The notes: a model not told the origin generated them from the sequence alone. Shown: positions 23,369 to 32,597, numbered from the stretch's first letter. The stretch: DNA of 64,000 nt from Streptomyces sp. B1I3 (GCF_030816615.1 NZ_JAUSYD010000001.1:3866501-3930500), one strand, 5' to 3'. Numbers and translations are program-made.

Positions 23369-25542
23369 CTGCTCTTCGGTCGGGTGAGGTCGTAGAAGGT
23401 CGCGCTGCCCGCTGTGACCTCCTCGAAGTTCTCCTCCACCCATGACGCGATCCGGGACGAGGTGCCGGCTCCGCCCGCCCCGCCACCGCCCATGCCGCCC
23501 GAGATCAGGTAGTGGATCTTCCCGTCCGCCACGTACTTCTTGAACTCCGCGAGAGTCGGGGACGGGTCGCTGCCGTTGAAGCCGCCGATCGCCATCACCG
23601 GGTCTCCGGTGGCCAGCTGGTAACTCGCGGCGTTCTGCGAGCCGATGGCCGCGGCGATCCAGGTGTAGGCGTCGGCGTTCTGCGTCAGGAGCGTCCTGGC
23701 CCGGGAGTCGACGGTCGCGCCGTCGAGCAGGCCGCCCATGCCGCCACCGCCCATGCCACCCTCGCCCGTGGCACCTGCCGGCATACCGCCGCCCTGAGGG
23801 TTACCAGGAGCCTGCCCCTGCCCTTGGGCCTGGCCCTGGCCGGCTCCGCCCCCGCCGGGGAAGCCGCCACCCGGTGTCCCGCCCGGCGCGTTGCCCGGCG
23901 CCCGGCCGCCCTGCTGCGTGCCCTGTCCGGGAGGCTGCGTACCGCCTCCGGGGCCGCCACCGTCACCCCCGCCGGGGAAGCCGCCCCGGCCGCCGCCCGG
24001 TCCGCCCATGCTCGCGCCCGACGGTCCCGCGGTGACGATGGAGCCCTGGTGCCCGGTGTTCAGCGTGCTGACCGTGTACGCCGTCGGCCCGGCCAGCGAT
24101 GCGGTGAGGCCCAGGCCCACCGCGCCGAGGACGAGCGCCCGCCCCAGCCGTGCGGCGAACAGCAGCCCCACCGCGCCGAGGAGACCGCCGATCAGGACGG
24201 CCCACCGCAGCCACGGGAAGTAGTCCGGTGTGCGCCCCAGCAGCACGTACGACCAGAGCGCCGTCACCGCGACGGTCACGGCGAGCGCCGTGCCCGCCCA
24301 CCACCGGGCCCGCTCCTCCCACAGCACCGTGGCACCCATGCCGACCAGCGCCGCGATGTAGGGCGCCAGGGCCACCGTGTAGTACTGGTGGAAGATGCCG
24401 GCCATGAAGCTGAAGACCAGCGCCGTCATCAGCAGCGACCCGCCCCAGGCGAGGAACGCCGCCCGGGCCGTGTCGGTCCGCTTCGCCCGCCAGGTCAGCC
24501 AGACGCCCGCGATCAGCAGGAGCAGCGCGGCAGGCAGCAGCCACGAGATCTGACCGCCGACCTCGGAGTTGAACATCCGCCCGATGCCGGTCTCGCCCCA
24601 GCCGCCCCCCTGGCCGCCACCGCCCCCGCCGCCGACACTGCCGGTCTCCTCGCCGTTGATCCGGCCGAGTCCGTTGTAGCCGAAGGTGAGTTCGAGGAAG
24701 GAGTTGTTCTGCGAACCGCCGATGTACGGGCGGGAGGAGGCGGGCCACAGCTCGACGATCGCCACCCACCAGCCGCCGGCGACGACCGCCGCCAGGGCGG
24801 ACAGGCCGAGCTGGCCGAACCGCCTCCACACGGACACCGGAGCGAACACCGCGTACAGCAGGGCCAGCGGCGGCAGGATCAGGAACGCCTGCAACGTCTT
24901 GGACAGGAACGCGAGACCCACCGCGGCCCCCGCCCACACCAGCCACTTCGTGCGACCGCCCTCCAGGGCACGGAGCACGCAGTAGACGGTGACGGTCATC
25001 AGGAGCGCGAGCAGGGCGTCCGGGTTGTTGAAGCGGAACATCAGTGCGGCGACGGGGGTCAGCGCGAACACGGCCATCGTGATCAGCCCGGCGGCGGCGC
25101 TGAAGCGGCGGCGCACGGCGGCGTTCAGAACTCCGGCCGTGGCGACACCCATCAGCACCTGGGGAGCGAGGATCGCCCAGGAGCTCAGGCCGAAGATCCG
25201 TACCGACAGGGCCATGGGCCAGAGGGTGGCAGGGGGCTTGTCGACGGTGATGGCGTTCGCCGAGTCCAGCGAGCCGAAGAAGAAGGCCTTCCAGCTCTGG
25301 CTGCCGGCCTGCACGGCCGCCGAGTAGAAGGAGTTGGCGTAACCGGAGGCGCTGAGGTTCCACAGGTAGGCGAGCGCGATGACCAGCAGCATGCCGAGGA
25401 ACGCGGGCCGCGCCCAGCGCGGGTCCCCGGGCCTGCCCCGGCGGATGCGCCGCGCGAGCGACTCGCCCCGCACCGCGGCGTGCGCGGGAGGCCGGGGATT
25501 GTCCGGCGGCGCCGAGAGGTGGTCGGGGTGGATGGCGGTCAT
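23365..25542 (-). CDS. GT39-family (ArnT/PMT-like) polytopic glycosyltransferase
   Basis: This 725-residue membrane glycosyltransferase moves sugars from polyprenyl-phosphate carriers on the outer face of the membrane. The first loop contains the acidic catalytic site D101 in ITVDKPP. About ten or more hydrophobic helices follow through residue 500. A roughly 100-residue Gly/Pro/Gln-rich stretch (about 505-605) precedes a compact soluble C-terminal domain that starts DSRARTLLTQNADAYTWIAA. A second poly-Gly insertion lies in an earlier outer loop. Its start overlaps the GT2-GtrA stop (ATGA), so that enzyme probably makes the polyprenyl-phosphate sugar donor. Confidence 0.84.
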   Translation of the reverse strand: MTAIHPDHLSAPPDNPRPPAHAAVRGESLARRIRRGRPGDPRWARPAFLGMLLVIALAYLWNLSASGYANSFYSAAVQAGSQSWKAFFFGSLDSANAITVDKPPATLWPMALSVRIFGLSSWAILAPQVLMGVATAGVLNAAVRRRFSAAAGLITMAVFALTPVAALMFRFNNPDALLALLMTVTVYCVLRALEGGRTKWLVWAGAAVGLAFLSKTLQAFLILPPLALLYAVFAPVSVWRRFGQLGLSALAAVVAGGWWVAIVELWPASSRPYIGGSQNNSFLELTFGYNGLGRINGEETGSVGGGGGGGQGGGWGETGIGRMFNSEVGGQISWLLPAALLLLIAGVWLTWRAKRTDTARAAFLAWGGSLLMTALVFSFMAGIFHQYYTVALAPYIAALVGMGATVLWEERARWWAGTALAVTVAVTALWSYVLLGRTPDYFPWLRWAVLIGGLLGAVGLLFAARLGRALVLGAVGLGLTASLAGPTAYTVSTLNTGHQGSIVTAGPSGASMGGPGGGRGGFPGGGDGGGPGGGTQPPGQGTQQGGRAPGNAPGGTPGGGFPGGGGAGQGQAQGQGQAPGNPQGGGMPAGATGEGGMGGGGMGGLLDGATVDSRARTLLTQNADAYTWIAAAIGSQNAASYQLATGDPVMAIGGFNGSDPSPTLAEFKKYVADGKIHYLISGGMGGGGAGGAGTSSRIASWVEENFEEVTAGSATFYDLTRPKSS

Positions 25543-26834
25543 CGGACGTTCCTCAGTTCGTGGGCGGGACCCTTGCGGGCGTCCTGGTGGTCCGTGCGCC
25601 GGTCGGGGAAGACCCAGGCGCGGAAGAGGAGAAAGCGCAGCACCGTTGCCGCGAGGTTGGCCGCGACCAGCACGGCGAGTTCCCTCCCGTGCGAGGACGA
25701 GCCGGAGGCCGTGTCCAGCGCGGCCAGGGAGCCGCTGGTGAGGGCGAGGCCGATGGCGAAGACGACGAGCCCCTGCGCCTGATGGCGCACGGCGCCGCCC
25801 CGGCCGCGCACGCCGAAGGTGAGCCTCCGGTTGGCCGCCGTGTTGGCGACGGCGGAGACGAGCAGTGCCGCCGCGTTGGCGATCTGCGGGCCGGCACCCA
25901 GCCGGAAGAGGGAGTACAGGGCGAGGTACACGAGCGTGGAGAGCGCACCGACGACACAGAAGCCGACCAGCTGCCGGGCGAGTCCGCCCGGCACCCCGGG
26001 CACGGCCCGGTCCCGGGGGTCGTCGCCGAAGGGACGCGCCAGCCGGTCCAGCGGCAGGGCGCCGGTGGCCAGGGCCCGGCCCACCCGCCAGACGCCCTTC
26101 AGGTCCTCGATCGCCGTCCTCACGATGTGCACCGTGGAGTCCGGGTCGTCGACCCAGTCGACGGGCACCTCGTGGATGCGCAGTCCGGCCCGTTCGGCGA
26201 GCACCAGCATCTCGGTGTCGAAGAACCAGCCGGTGTCCTCGACCATGGGCAGGAGCCGCTGCGCGACCTCCCGCCGTATCGCCTTGAAGCCGCACTGGGC
26301 GTCACTGAACCGGGCGGCCAGCGAAGAACGCAGGATGAGGTTGTAGGACCGCGAGATGAACTCCCGCTTCGAGCCCCGCACCACCCGCGAACTACGGGTG
26401 AGACGCGAGCCGATGGCCAGGTCCGAGTGGCCGGAGATCAGTGGGGCGACCAGCGGCAGGAGTGCGTTGAGGTCGGTCGAGAGGTCGACGTCCATGTAGG
26501 CGAGGACGGGGGAGTCGGAGTGCGTCCACGCGGTGCGCAGTGCCCGCCCCCGGCCTTTCTCCTCCAGCCGGAACGACCGCACCTCCGGGATCAGGTCCGC
26601 CAGCCGGGCCGCCACCTGGGGCGTACGGTCGGTGCTCGCGTTGTCCGCGACGGTGATCCGGAAGCCGTAGGGGAACGTCCGCGCCAGGTGGTCGTGCAGG
26701 CGCAGTACACACGTTTCGAGGTCCTTCTCCTCGTTGTGGACGGGGACCACCACGTCGAGTACGGGAGCGCCGACCGCTGCGGCCAGGAGGTGTTCCCGGG
26801 CCGGCAGGGTGCTCAGAGGAGTGTCGGTTCGCAT
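25539..26834 (-). CDS. GT2 polyprenyl-phosphate glycosyltransferase fused to a GtrA-like domain
   Basis: The 431-residue protein begins with a GT-A fold: VVVPVHNEEKDLE at 28-40, VADNASTDRT at 62-71 and the metal-binding D115-V-D117 in YMDVDLST. This resembles dolichyl/polyprenyl-phosphate glucose or mannose synthases. From about residue 295 a four-helix GtrA-type membrane domain follows (LVGFCVVGALSTLVYLALYS), which is thought to help flip the lipid-linked sugar. The gene is cotranslated with the GT39 gene downstream. The ATG at 26834 starts the conserved part; ribosome-site quality is only moderate. Confidence 0.85.
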   Translation of the reverse strand: MRTDTPLSTLPAREHLLAAAVGAPVLDVVVPVHNEEKDLETCVLRLHDHLARTFPYGFRITVADNASTDRTPQVAARLADLIPEVRSFRLEEKGRGRALRTAWTHSDSPVLAYMDVDLSTDLNALLPLVAPLISGHSDLAIGSRLTRSSRVVRGSKREFISRSYNLILRSSLAARFSDAQCGFKAIRREVAQRLLPMVEDTGWFFDTEMLVLAERAGLRIHEVPVDWVDDPDSTVHIVRTAIEDLKGVWRVGRALATGALPLDRLARPFGDDPRDRAVPGVPGGLARQLVGFCVVGALSTLVYLALYSLFRLGAGPQIANAAALLVSAVANTAANRRLTFGVRGRGGAVRHQAQGLVVFAIGLALTSGSLAALDTASGSSSHGRELAVLVAANLAATVLRFLLFRAWVFPDRRTDHQDARKGPAHELRNVR

Positions 26835-26860
26835 GGCACCGACATTCGCCAACCCCGCTG

Positions 26861-28627
26861 TCACGTCCGTGTGCTGCGCCTGTGGCCGGCCTGTGAGTAC
26901 CCCGGGTGCCCCGGGTACGCGGCGGTGAGGCCGCCGGCCCGGGTGTGTGCCGAGCCGTCGGCCGGATCGCTTCCCGAACCGCCGACCTGGCCGGCCGGCG
27001 GGCTCTCGGCCGGACCGGTCCCCGGGCTCTCGGCCGGGCCGGCCGGCGGGCTCTCGGCCGGACCGGTCACCGAGTCGCCGGGCGGATCGGCCTCGGACAC
27101 GGCGTCCGCGGGCAGATGGACCGCGAACACCGTGTCCCCCGGCACCGAACGCACCTCGGCCAGCCCGCCGTGCGCGGCGACGACGGCCTGCACGATGGCG
27201 AGCCCCAGCCCCGTCGACCCGGCGTGGCGCGAGCGCGAGGCGTCCCCCCGTGCGAAGCGTTCGAAGACGTGCGGCTGCAGCTCGGCAGGGATGCCCGGAC
27301 CGTCGTCCTGAACCTCCAGGGTCACCCAGGGCAGCTCCGCACGCGCCTGGCGGACCCGTACCGTGACGGTGGTCCCCGGCGGGGTGTGTGTACGGGCGTT
27401 CGCCAGCAGGTTCACCAGGACCTGCTGGATCCTGGTCGGGTCGGCCGGCACCGTGGCGGGCACGTCGGGCAGCTCCAGTCGCCAGTGGTGGCCGGCTCCG
27501 GCGGATCCGTCGGGGGCGCGGTCGGCGGCACGCGCGTCGCTCACCGCGTCGACGACGAGCGGCGAGAGATCGGTGCTCTCGCACGAGAGCGGCCGTCCGG
27601 CGTCGAGCCGGGCCAGCAGCAGCAGGTCCTCGACCATGCCGGTCATCCGTTCCGCCTCGGACTCGATCCTGCTCAGGGCGTGCCGGGTGTCGGGGCCGGC
27701 GTTCTCCCTGCCGCGCCGGGTCAGTTCGGCGTACCCGCGGATCGAGGCGAGCGGTGTGCGCAGCTCGTGGCTGGCGTCCGCGACGAACTGCCGTACCCGC
27801 GTCTCACTCTTCTGCCGTGCGTCCAGGGCCGAACCGACATGGCCGAGCATCCGGTTGAGTGCCGCGCCGACCTGGCCGACCTCGGTACGCGGGTCGGCCT
27901 CGGCATCCGGGACCCGCTCGAACAGGGCCACCTCGCCGCTGTGCAGGGGGATTTCGGAGACCCGGGTGGCGGTGGCGGCCACCCGGCGCAGCGGGCGCAG
28001 CGCGACGCCGACCATGGCGGCGCCCGCGATGCCGGCGGCGACGAGCCCCGCGCAGGTGACGCAGACCTCGACCAGGATCAGGGTGCTGAGGGCCTTGTCC
28101 ACCTCGGCCGTGGGGATGCCGACCAGGACGGACGTACCGCCGCCGGACGGCACGGCCTGCACGCGGTAGCCGCCGAGCCCGGGAAGCTCGACGTCATGGG
28201 ATCCGCCGTCCAGGGGCACCGCGGCGGCGTCCAGGGCGTCCTCCTGCCCGCCGGACAGCGGCTCGGTGTTCCCACGAGCCTCCGGGGCGCCCTTCTTCAC
28301 CACCTTCGACAGGGTGACGGCACCGTCGGAGACCACGGCAGCGAACGTGTTGAACGGCTGGCCACCGCCCATGCCGACGAAGTCCAGCGGCTCCTCGTCC
28401 TCCGGGCCGCCCGGGGCGATCTTGCCGATGCCCGGCGGACGCGCCGCGGCCATTCTGGCGAGGTCGTGCAGCTGGCCGTCCAGCTTGCCGTACATGTAGC
28501 TCTGGAAGGCGATCGCGGTGACCGAGCCGATCACGGCGGCGACGACCGCGATGAGCGTCACCGCGTACGCGACGAGCCGGGTCCGCAGCGTCCACGGGCG
28601 GCCCGCGCTCCTCCGCTTCCTGCTCAC
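26861..28627 (-). CDS. Two-component sensor histidine kinase
   Basis: This is a 588-residue membrane kinase. A first transmembrane helix lies at about 17-42. The extracytoplasmic sensor of about 145 residues follows, then a second helix near 190-210 and a HAMP linker. The HisKA box is FVADASHELRTPLASIRGYA (H near residue 286). The HATPase has the N box NLLANARTHTPPG near 410 and the G boxes DDGPGIP and STGLGLAIV. After the ATPase comes a repetitive tail (GPAESPPAGPAESPGTGP) of unknown purpose. The GTG start is 4 bp after the response-regulator stop, so the two form one operon. Confidence 0.92.
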   Translation of the reverse strand: MSRKRRSAGRPWTLRTRLVAYAVTLIAVVAAVIGSVTAIAFQSYMYGKLDGQLHDLARMAAARPPGIGKIAPGGPEDEEPLDFVGMGGGQPFNTFAAVVSDGAVTLSKVVKKGAPEARGNTEPLSGGQEDALDAAAVPLDGGSHDVELPGLGGYRVQAVPSGGGTSVLVGIPTAEVDKALSTLILVEVCVTCAGLVAAGIAGAAMVGVALRPLRRVAATATRVSEIPLHSGEVALFERVPDAEADPRTEVGQVGAALNRMLGHVGSALDARQKSETRVRQFVADASHELRTPLASIRGYAELTRRGRENAGPDTRHALSRIESEAERMTGMVEDLLLLARLDAGRPLSCESTDLSPLVVDAVSDARAADRAPDGSAGAGHHWRLELPDVPATVPADPTRIQQVLVNLLANARTHTPPGTTVTVRVRQARAELPWVTLEVQDDGPGIPAELQPHVFERFARGDASRSRHAGSTGLGLAIVQAVVAAHGGLAEVRSVPGDTVFAVHLPADAVSEADPPGDSVTGPAESPPAGPAESPGTGPAESPPAGQVGGSGSDPADGSAHTRAGGLTAAYPGHPGYSQAGHRRSTRT

Positions 28628-28631
28628 CGCG

Positions 28632-29372
28632 TCACTCGCCGGGCTTGATCAGATATCCCGCCCCGCGCCGGGTGTGGATCATCGGGGTCCGTCCCGCGTC
28701 GATCTTCTTGCGCAGGTAGGAGATGTACAGCTCGACGACGTTCGCCTGGCCGCCGAAGTCGTAGTTCCACACCCGGTCCAGGATCTGCGCCTTGCTGAGC
28801 ACCCGGCGCGGATTGCGCATCAGGAAGCGCAGCAGCTCGAACTCGGTCGCCGTCAGGTGGATCGAGACGTCACCCCGGCTCACCTCGTGGCTGTCCTCGT
28901 CCAGCACCAGGTCGCCGACGACGAGCGTCGACTCGCTGCGGGCCACCGCGGCCGTGCCGGATCGGCGGATCAGCCCGCGCAGCCGGGCCACCACCTCCTC
29001 CAGGCTGAACGGCTTGGTGACGTAGTCGTCGCCGCCCGCCGTGAGCCCGGCGATCCGGTCCTCCACGGAGTCCCGCGCGGTCAGGAACAGCACCGGCACA
29101 TCGGAGAGCTCGCGCCGCAGCCGGCCCAGCACGGCGAGACCGTCCATGTCGGGGAGCATCACGTCCAGGACCACCGCGTCGGGCCGGAAGTCGCGCGCCG
29201 TACGGACGGCGCCCGCCCCGTCACCGGCGCTGCGCACCTCCCACCCCTCGTACCGCAGGGCCATGGAGAGCAGCTCGGCAAGCGGAGCCTCGTCGTCCAC
29301 GACCAGTACGCGTACGGGATTGCGGTCCGGCCTGAGCAGTTCGGTACGCCCCTGGGGCGAGGTCGTCGTCAT
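28632..29372 (-). CDS. OmpR/PhoB-family response regulator
   Basis: This 246-residue regulator has a complete receiver domain: acidic pair D26-D27, phospho-acceptor D70 in AVVLDVMLPD, T98 and K120 in YVTKPF. A winged helix-turn-helix output domain follows (LTATEFELLRFLMRNPRRVL, then YISYLRKKIDAG and the wing RRGAGYLI). It is first in a minus-strand operon with its kinase; the GT2-GtrA and GT39 genes follow immediately, so envelope glycosylation is a plausible target or context. The ATG at 29372 begins after a short leader. Confidence 0.93.
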   Translation of the reverse strand: MTTTSPQGRTELLRPDRNPVRVLVVDDEAPLAELLSMALRYEGWEVRSAGDGAGAVRTARDFRPDAVVLDVMLPDMDGLAVLGRLRRELSDVPVLFLTARDSVEDRIAGLTAGGDDYVTKPFSLEEVVARLRGLIRRSGTAAVARSESTLVVGDLVLDEDSHEVSRGDVSIHLTATEFELLRFLMRNPRRVLSKAQILDRVWNYDFGGQANVVELYISYLRKKIDAGRTPMIHTRRGAGYLIKPGE

Positions 29373-29437
29373 GCCCCGACCCTCTGGGACGGCCGTGAGA
29401 GGGACCTTTCGCTCACCTGTGAATTGCCTGAGAAACG

Positions 29438-30331
29438 TCAGTGCAGGTCGAACAGGTCACGCGCGTTCCCGTGGCAGACGGCCCGCAGCCACGCGTCACC
29501 CAGGCCGAGGCGTTCGAGGGCGTGCAACTGGTGGGCGTACGGGTACGGGATGTTCGGGAAGTCCGTGCCGAGCAGGATCCGGTCCCCCAGGTCCGCGAGC
29601 CGCCCGCGCTCCCCCACGGGGAACGGCGTGAACCTCTCCGTGAAGTCCGTGAAGGCCATGGTCGTGTCGAGCCGCACCTCGGGGTAGGCCGCCGCCAGCG
29701 CCAGGAACTCCGAGTACTCCGGCATGCCCATGTGCGCCACCACCAGCCGGAGCCGTGGATGCCGGGAGAGCAGCCGGCCGACCGGCTCGGGCCCGGTGTA
29801 CGCCCCCGGCGCGGGCCCCGACCCGCAGTGCATCACCACCGGCACACGGGCCTCCGCCAACAGTCCCCAGACGGGCTCCAGCAGCGGGTCGTTCGGGTCG
29901 TACGCACCGACCTGGAGGTGCGACTTGAAGACCCGCGCCCCGGCGTCGACCGCCTCGCGCACATACCGGTCCACCCCTTCCTCGGGGAAGAAGGTCGCCG
30001 TGTGCAGACAGTCGGGCACCCTCGCCGCGAACCCGGCCGCCCAGCCGTTCAGCCAGGCCGCCATCCCGGCCTTGTGCGGGTAGACCATCGAGGTGAACCG
30101 CAGCACGCCGAACGAGCGCAGCAGCGCGAGCCTTTCGTCCTCGGCGTGCCGGTAGGTGATCGGCCACTCCATGCCGGTCAGCGGGCCCGCCGAGTCGAAG
30201 TACGCCCACACCTTGCGGAGTACCCGCTCCGGCATGAAGTGCGTATGGACGTCGATGATCCCGGGCAGCCCCAGCCGTTCCCGGAACCGCAGGACATCGT
30301 CGCGGTCCCGGTCGCCGTCACCCCTGCCCAT
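29438..30331 (-). CDS. Amidohydrolase-family protein (PF04909-like)
   Basis: This 297-residue metal-dependent TIM-barrel hydrolase has its metal ligands in order: DVHTHFMPERV near the N-terminus, VMHCGSGPAPG in the middle, VVAHMGMPEY, and the catalytic Asp in LLGTDFPNIPYPYAHQLHAL. This arrangement matches the amidohydrolase/decarboxylase group that includes ACMSD-like enzymes; the substrate is unknown. The ATG at 30331 has GGTGGGG closely upstream; the open frame beyond it encodes only Arg/Gly-rich sequence. It lies 65 bp upstream of the response-regulator start, on the same strand. Confidence 0.83.
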   Translation of the reverse strand: MGRGDGDRDRDDVLRFRERLGLPGIIDVHTHFMPERVLRKVWAYFDSAGPLTGMEWPITYRHAEDERLALLRSFGVLRFTSMVYPHKAGMAAWLNGWAAGFAARVPDCLHTATFFPEEGVDRYVREAVDAGARVFKSHLQVGAYDPNDPLLEPVWGLLAEARVPVVMHCGSGPAPGAYTGPEPVGRLLSRHPRLRLVVAHMGMPEYSEFLALAAAYPEVRLDTTMAFTDFTERFTPFPVGERGRLADLGDRILLGTDFPNIPYPYAHQLHALERLGLGDAWLRAVCHGNARDLFDLH

Positions 30332-30375
30332 GCGCCCCACCCACCCTGTCCGTCCCGCTGTTCCCGGTGAGCCTG

Positions 30376-31260
30376 TCAGAACAGTCCGTCCTGCACGCCG
30401 GCGGCCCCTGCGGCGACCACCGGTACGGTCACGCCCGCCCGGGCGTCGGCGACCACGAGATCCCAGCCGGTGATCAGCCGGGTGTCCAGGACGACGACCC
30501 CTTCCGCACCGGTCTCCAGGAGCAGATCGGGCCCGGCGGCCGCGACCAGCCGGCCGGCCACCACTCCGCCGTCCACCAGCCCGGTCACCACCCGCGCCAC
30601 CGGCCCGGCGTCCGGCAGCCCGAACACCCCGCCGTGGTCCACCGCCTCGAAGGGCAGCCGCTCCAGCGCCTCGGGCCACCCGGCGCCCTCCAGGGCCGCG
30701 GCCCGCCCGTACAGCGCCTCGATCTCCGCGGCCCGCTCCGCCGGCCCGGGCAAGGAGCCCCGCACCGCACGCTTGCGCGCGTACGGGATCCGATCCGGCA
30801 CACCGAGCGCCGAACGCAGCAGCTCCTCCGTGCGCCGAGCGGCCATCAGAGGCCCGCGGCCCAGCCAGCTGAACACCACGGCCCCCTGCTCCCGCAGCCG
30901 CGCCGCGTCCCTGGCCTCACCGGTGATCCCGACCTTGACCATCCCCGGCCCGAACCAGGCGAGGTAGACGCGGTACGTCCGCGGGTCGTCGGCCATCGTG
31001 TCGGCGGCCACCGAGTGCGCCCGGTCCAGCCGGCCGCACTCCGCACACCGCGCCCCGGTACTGCGCACCGGCACCACGGCACCCAGGGGGCAGGGATTGC
31101 CCCGCGCGCCCAGACAGTGCCGCTCGCCCTCGGCCCGGAAGCCGAGCTCCGTCCCGTAGGCCAGGACGCTCACCCGCCCGGGCCCCGCCCGGCCGGAGCG
31201 TCGCCAGGTCAGCACGGGCCCCGTCGCGGGCCAGCTCATTCCGGCGCACCGCCACCCCAT
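30376..31260 (-). CDS. DUF2797-domain protein
   Basis: This 294-residue conserved protein is of unknown function. It starts MGWRCAGMSWPATGPVLTW, the usual DUF2797 opening. Putative zinc ligands follow: H and C in RHCLGARGNPCPLG, then CAECGRLDRAHS. The middle contains YRVYLAWFGPGMVKVGITGE, a GIY-YIG-like strand pair, and FSWLGRGPLMAARRTEELL. Some authors see similarity to GIY-YIG nucleases, but activity is not shown. The ATG at 31260 fits the family start. The stop is 44 bp before the amidohydrolase start, so co-transcription is likely. Confidence 0.82.
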   Translation of the reverse strand: MGWRCAGMSWPATGPVLTWRRSGRAGPGRVSVLAYGTELGFRAEGERHCLGARGNPCPLGAVVPVRSTGARCAECGRLDRAHSVAADTMADDPRTYRVYLAWFGPGMVKVGITGEARDAARLREQGAVVFSWLGRGPLMAARRTEELLRSALGVPDRIPYARKRAVRGSLPGPAERAAEIEALYGRAAALEGAGWPEALERLPFEAVDHGGVFGLPDAGPVARVVTGLVDGGVVAGRLVAAAGPDLLLETGAEGVVVLDTRLITGWDLVVADARAGVTVPVVAAGAAGVQDGLF

Positions 31261-31347
31261 ACGCCCACTCCCGGCTCGTCGTCAGGTCGGCATCCCGGCA
31301 CCGCGGTCCCCGGCACCCGCCGGACCACCGCGCACCCCGGCAACGCG

Positions 31348-31379
31348 AAAGGCCCCCGGGATTTCTCCTGGGGGCCTTT
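31348..31379 (-). terminator. Terminator downstream of tRNA-Arg(ACG)
   Basis: AAAGGCCCCCGGG (31348-31360) and CCTGGGGGCCTTT (31367-31379) form a stable hairpin with one mismatch around a 6-nt loop, just 9 nt past the tRNA 3' end on the minus strand. Confidence 0.85.
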
Positions 31380-31388
31380 GGCCTGCTG

Positions 31389-31461
31389 TGCACTCGGCAG
31401 GATTCGAACCTGCAACCTTCTGATCCGTAGTCAGATGCTCTATCCGTTAAGCTACGAGTGC
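31389..31461 (-). tRNA. tRNA-Arg(ACG)
   Basis: On the minus strand, acceptor GCACTCG (31461-31455) pairs with CGAGTGC (31396-31390), with discriminator A at 31389. The anticodon stem TCTGA/TCAGA encloses CTACGGA, giving anticodon ACG. The T-arm is GCAGGTTCGAATCCTGC. A34 is the substrate of TadA, encoded at 9957-10457. Confidence 0.96.
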
Positions 31462-31697
31462 CTACCAGCGGTCTTCACCGCCGGTGTTGCCTCCCGGGCT
31501 TTTCTGCCTGGTCGGCGTTGCGGGAACAACATTACATGACCTGCGCCGTCACGCGAAATCCATTAGCCATATGGCCTCTGACCTGCGAAAACGCCCTTCT
31601 GGGGCAGGTTCTCGGCGGGACACCCCGATGCCGGCGGAACCGGAGGAGGCACGGGGAAAGGCGCGGGAGGGAAGACGCCGCCGGGACCGGGGAACGG

Positions 31698-31730
31698 CCG
31701 AAGCCCCGCGCCTGGGGCACGGGGCTTCGG
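31698..31730 (-). terminator. Terminator downstream of tRNA-Ser(GCU)
   Basis: CCGAAGCCCCG (31698-31708) and CGGGGCTTCGG (31720-31730) are perfect arms around an 11-nt loop, 8 nt beyond the 3' end of the minus-strand tRNA. Confidence 0.85.
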
Positions 31731-31737
31731 GTTCCTG

Positions 31738-31828
31738 CGGAGGCGGAGGGATTTGAACCCTCGATGGGCTTTAAGACCCAAACCGCATTAGCAGTGCGGC
31801 GCCATAGACCGGACTAGGCGACGCCTCC
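31738..31828 (-). tRNA. tRNA-Ser(GCU)
   Basis: On the minus strand GGAGGCG (31828-31822) pairs with CGCCTCC (31745-31739), with discriminator G at 31738. The anticodon stem CCGCA/TGCGG encloses CTGCTAA, giving anticodon GCT. A long variable arm and the T-loop GGGTTCAAATCCC fit a serine tRNA. Confidence 0.95.
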
Positions 31829-32126
31829 AGCACACCCCACGCGAGCGCGGGTGGTGCGTGCAGATGATGACACAGTCGAGCGCGCTGTCACCAATCGCCG
31901 CCCACGGTACTAGGCAGGTGGGCGGCGAGGCAAAGCGCCCTGCGGCGGCGATCCGGTCGGCCCCCCAGGAGTTGCGCAACGTGCGGGCGTGCGGAGCGTT
32001 AGAGAGTGCGAGGGCTCCGCCCTCCGTCCGTCACCGCCCCAAGTGCCCGGCGCACGCCACCCCGACCGGCGCGCCTCGGGCAGCCCGGCGCGCGCCCCGT
32101 GCGCCAGAACACAACAGGAGCCCCGC

Positions 32127-32597
32127 ATGCTGCGCCGTCTCACTCTCACCGCCGTCGCCTCCCTCGCCGCGCTGTCCGCCGCCGCACCCGCCGCCACGGC
32201 CGTCTCCCCGCTCGTACCGCTGCCCCCGCTGCCCGTACTCCAGGACGACTGGCTCGGCGGGCAGGAGACGCAGACCCGTCTCACGGTGACGGTCTCGGAG
32301 TCCGGGAATCCGGCGGCCGACGGGGTCTTCGAGCTGGAGTGCGGTCCGGCCGGCGGCAGCCACCCCGCGGCGCAGCGGGCCTGCGACCTGCTGGACGAGG
32401 CCGCGGCATCGGGCGAGAACCCCTTCGTGCCGACGGACCGGAACGCCATGTGCACCCTCCAGGCCGGAGGGCCGGCGTCCGCCCGGGTCCAGGGGACGTG
32501 GGAGGGGGAGACCGTCGACGCCCGCTTCAGCCGCTCCAACGGCTGCGAGATCTCGCGCTGGAACAAGCTCGTGCCGGTACTCCCTTCCGCGCGGTAA
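32127..32597 (+). CDS. Secreted SSI-family serine protease inhibitor
   Basis: This 156-residue protein of the Streptomyces subtilisin inhibitor family has a signal peptide at about residues 1-25 (RRLTLTAVASLAALSAAAPA). It has four cysteines at 72, 86, 109 and 140, matching the two conserved disulfides. By alignment with the classical reactive loop (Cys-Pro-Met-Val), the P1 residue here would be Leu111 in MCTLQAGG, which would suit subtilisin- or chymotrypsin-like targets. The loop is otherwise atypical. The ATG at 32127 has CAGGAG 6 nt upstream. It probably tempers extracellular proteases during development. Confidence 0.85.
   Translation: MLRRLTLTAVASLAALSAAAPAATAVSPLVPLPPLPVLQDDWLGGQETQTRLTVTVSESGNPAADGVFELECGPAGGSHPAAQRACDLLDEAAASGENPFVPTDRNAMCTLQAGGPASARVQGTWEGETVDARFSRSNGCEISRWNKLVPVLPSAR

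Noticed and set aside
23512..25782. A 756-codon plus-strand frame across the GT39 and GT2 genes
   Set aside because: Arg/Gly/Gln-rich translation without domains, fully opposite to well-supported membrane enzymes.
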